Positions 63,377 to 64,000 of a stretch of DNA of 64,000 bases are shown here, piece by piece (the first letter of the stretch is position 1; each line of letters starts with the position of its first letter). Location of the stretch: assembly GCF_028736175.1 (NCBI RefSeq), contig NZ_CP117880.1:2666001-2730000 (forward strand), written 5' to 3'. This DNA comes from Sphingobacterium oryzagri (GTDB lineage: Bacteria; Bacteroidota; Bacteroidia; Sphingobacteriales; Sphingobacteriaceae). The notes beneath the pieces are model-generated. The model saw nothing but the letters and a program-made list of their open reading frames with translations. It did no database searches and had not been told where the DNA came from. A program made the position numbers and the translations under genes.

Positions 63377-64000
63377 TTATTTTAAAAGGTTATACTGAAA
63401 AATGATTTGATCCACCAGTTGCCTATCTCGATTGATGAAAGATTGAAAGGGATTCAGCGCAGGAATTATACCGCGAAGCTTCGCCCAATACATTGCTCGG
63501 TGCACACTGAAGCAAAGTGCGCGCATAACGCGCAGCTCCAAAAGAATCTTTACCAGTAGCGCATCCCGCTTCTCGAAATCCATTAGCACGTTGCTGCCTT
63601 CCTTAAGCACAAAGTCCGAAACCTCGGAAACCAGCAGAATGCCTCGATCTTTCATCTGCATGGTTACATCCTCTGCAAAAAGTAATAGATGTGGAGAGCC
63701 CTTGGTCGTTTCCAATATACTATTACACTCAGAAATGATCTCTGAAGAAATCGATGCGACTTGCTTGAGCATAAGACCGCTTTTAAGCGCCTGGTCAACC
63801 TCAGTAAGCGCGCCATGAATCATACGCTGCACCATCACTACCGAGGAAAGGTTGATATTGATATCGTCCAGCCGATTATTGATCGTCTTGAGGTACTCAT
63901 GATGTGTAATTTCAGCGGCCGAGCGTACCGCTGCATTCTCACCAACGATTGCCAAATGCTTGGCATCGTAGACGATCGTAACGTAACTCTGCGCAAAGGT
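63377..64000 (-). CDS. TraI-like conjugative transfer protein (partial, runs off the window)
   Basis: The frame is open to the right edge (208 codons seen) and begins there inside what looks like the end of a signal peptide (TFAQSYVTIVYDAKHLAIVG), so the true start lies beyond 64000. The sequence is helical, with HHEYLKTINNRLDDININLS and NVLMDFEKRDALLVKILLEL segments, and ends FINRDRQLVDQIIFQYNLLK. The position before a DUF5045-like gene and traJ matches TraI in Bacteroidota conjugative transposons. Its role in mating-channel assembly is inferred from position. Confidence 0.65.
   Translation of the reverse strand, partial: TFAQSYVTIVYDAKHLAIVGENAAVRSAAEITHHEYLKTINNRLDDININLSSVVMVQRMIHGALTEVDQALKSGLMLKQVASISSEIISECNSILETTKGSPHLLLFAEDVTMQMKDRGILLVSEVSDFVLKEGSNVLMDFEKRDALLVKILLELRVMRALCFSVHRAMYWAKLRGIIPALNPFQSFINRDRQLVDQIIFQYNLLK

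Overview
The window looks like the chromosome of a Bacteroidota, most likely a Sphingobacteriaceae relative (Sphingobacterium/Pedobacter/Olivibacter type). The evidence is a SusC/SusD pair with sulfatases and a lyase-like enzyme, Bacteroidota-type promoters (TTTG, about 20 nt, TAnnTTTG), a LytTR two-component pair, HxlR and AraC regulators, and a piece of a Bacteroidota conjugative-transposon tra operon. No rRNA or tRNA gene was recognised.

Layout. 0.2-3.8 kb: outer-membrane porin, SdsA-type alkyl sulfatase and a lipoprotein, ending in a strong hairpin. 3.9-4.7 kb: TspO-like membrane protein. 5.2-8.2 kb: compact three-gene glycosyltransferase operon (GT4, GT28/MurG-like, GT2 with a galactosyltransferase-type C-terminus). 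8.4-11.4 kb: small unknown genes and a 26-copy, exactly 21-bp tandem repeat. 11.4-14.3 kb: GH29 alpha-L-fucosidase divergent from an AraC regulator. 14.5-20.5 kb: accessory region with a candidate small RNA, a C45-type Ntn-hydrolase lipoprotein, a PAF-acetylhydrolase-like lipoprotein and a single-domain EamA protein. 20.7-24.6 kb: SF2 helicase, then a LOV blue-light histidine kinase with its receiver protein. 24.7-28.6 kb: a decayed ORF, then redox enzymes (LLM flavin oxidoreductase, zinc alcohol dehydrogenase, F420/NADP-reductase-like protein with a divergent HxlR regulator).

28.7-40.6 kb is a polysaccharide utilisation locus read leftward: SusC, SusD, a PcRGLX/YetA-like exo-lyase-type enzyme, a secreted jelly-roll-like protein and two formylglycine sulfatases, with a promoter about 300 bp upstream of susC. 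A GH2 beta-galactosidase is divergent at 41.4 kb. Together these suggest breakdown of a sulfated acidic glycan. 44.1-47.0 kb: gluconate kinase and GntP permease.

The most notable system is at 47.4-51.3 kb: a Family 2A encapsulin nanocompartment operon made of an HK97-fold shell protein, a SufS-type cysteine desulfurase with a roughly 190-residue low-complexity N-terminal cargo extension, and a serine O-acetyltransferase, all behind a near-consensus promoter. Serine acetyltransferase feeds cysteine synthesis, the desulfurase takes sulfur from cysteine, and the shell is expected to enclose the desulfurase and store sulfur.

51.5-58.5 kb: AraC regulator, alpha/beta hydrolase and tannase-family esterase; LytTR/LytS pair; outer-membrane barrel with an upstream perfect palindrome; HD phosphohydrolase followed by a decayed partial copy of itself. 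59.3-64.0 kb: the tra operon (TraI-like, DUF5045-like, TraJ) runs in from the right edge and stops where TraJ is fused in frame to a CPA2 cation/proton antiporter, so the window ends inside a conjugative element or its remnant.
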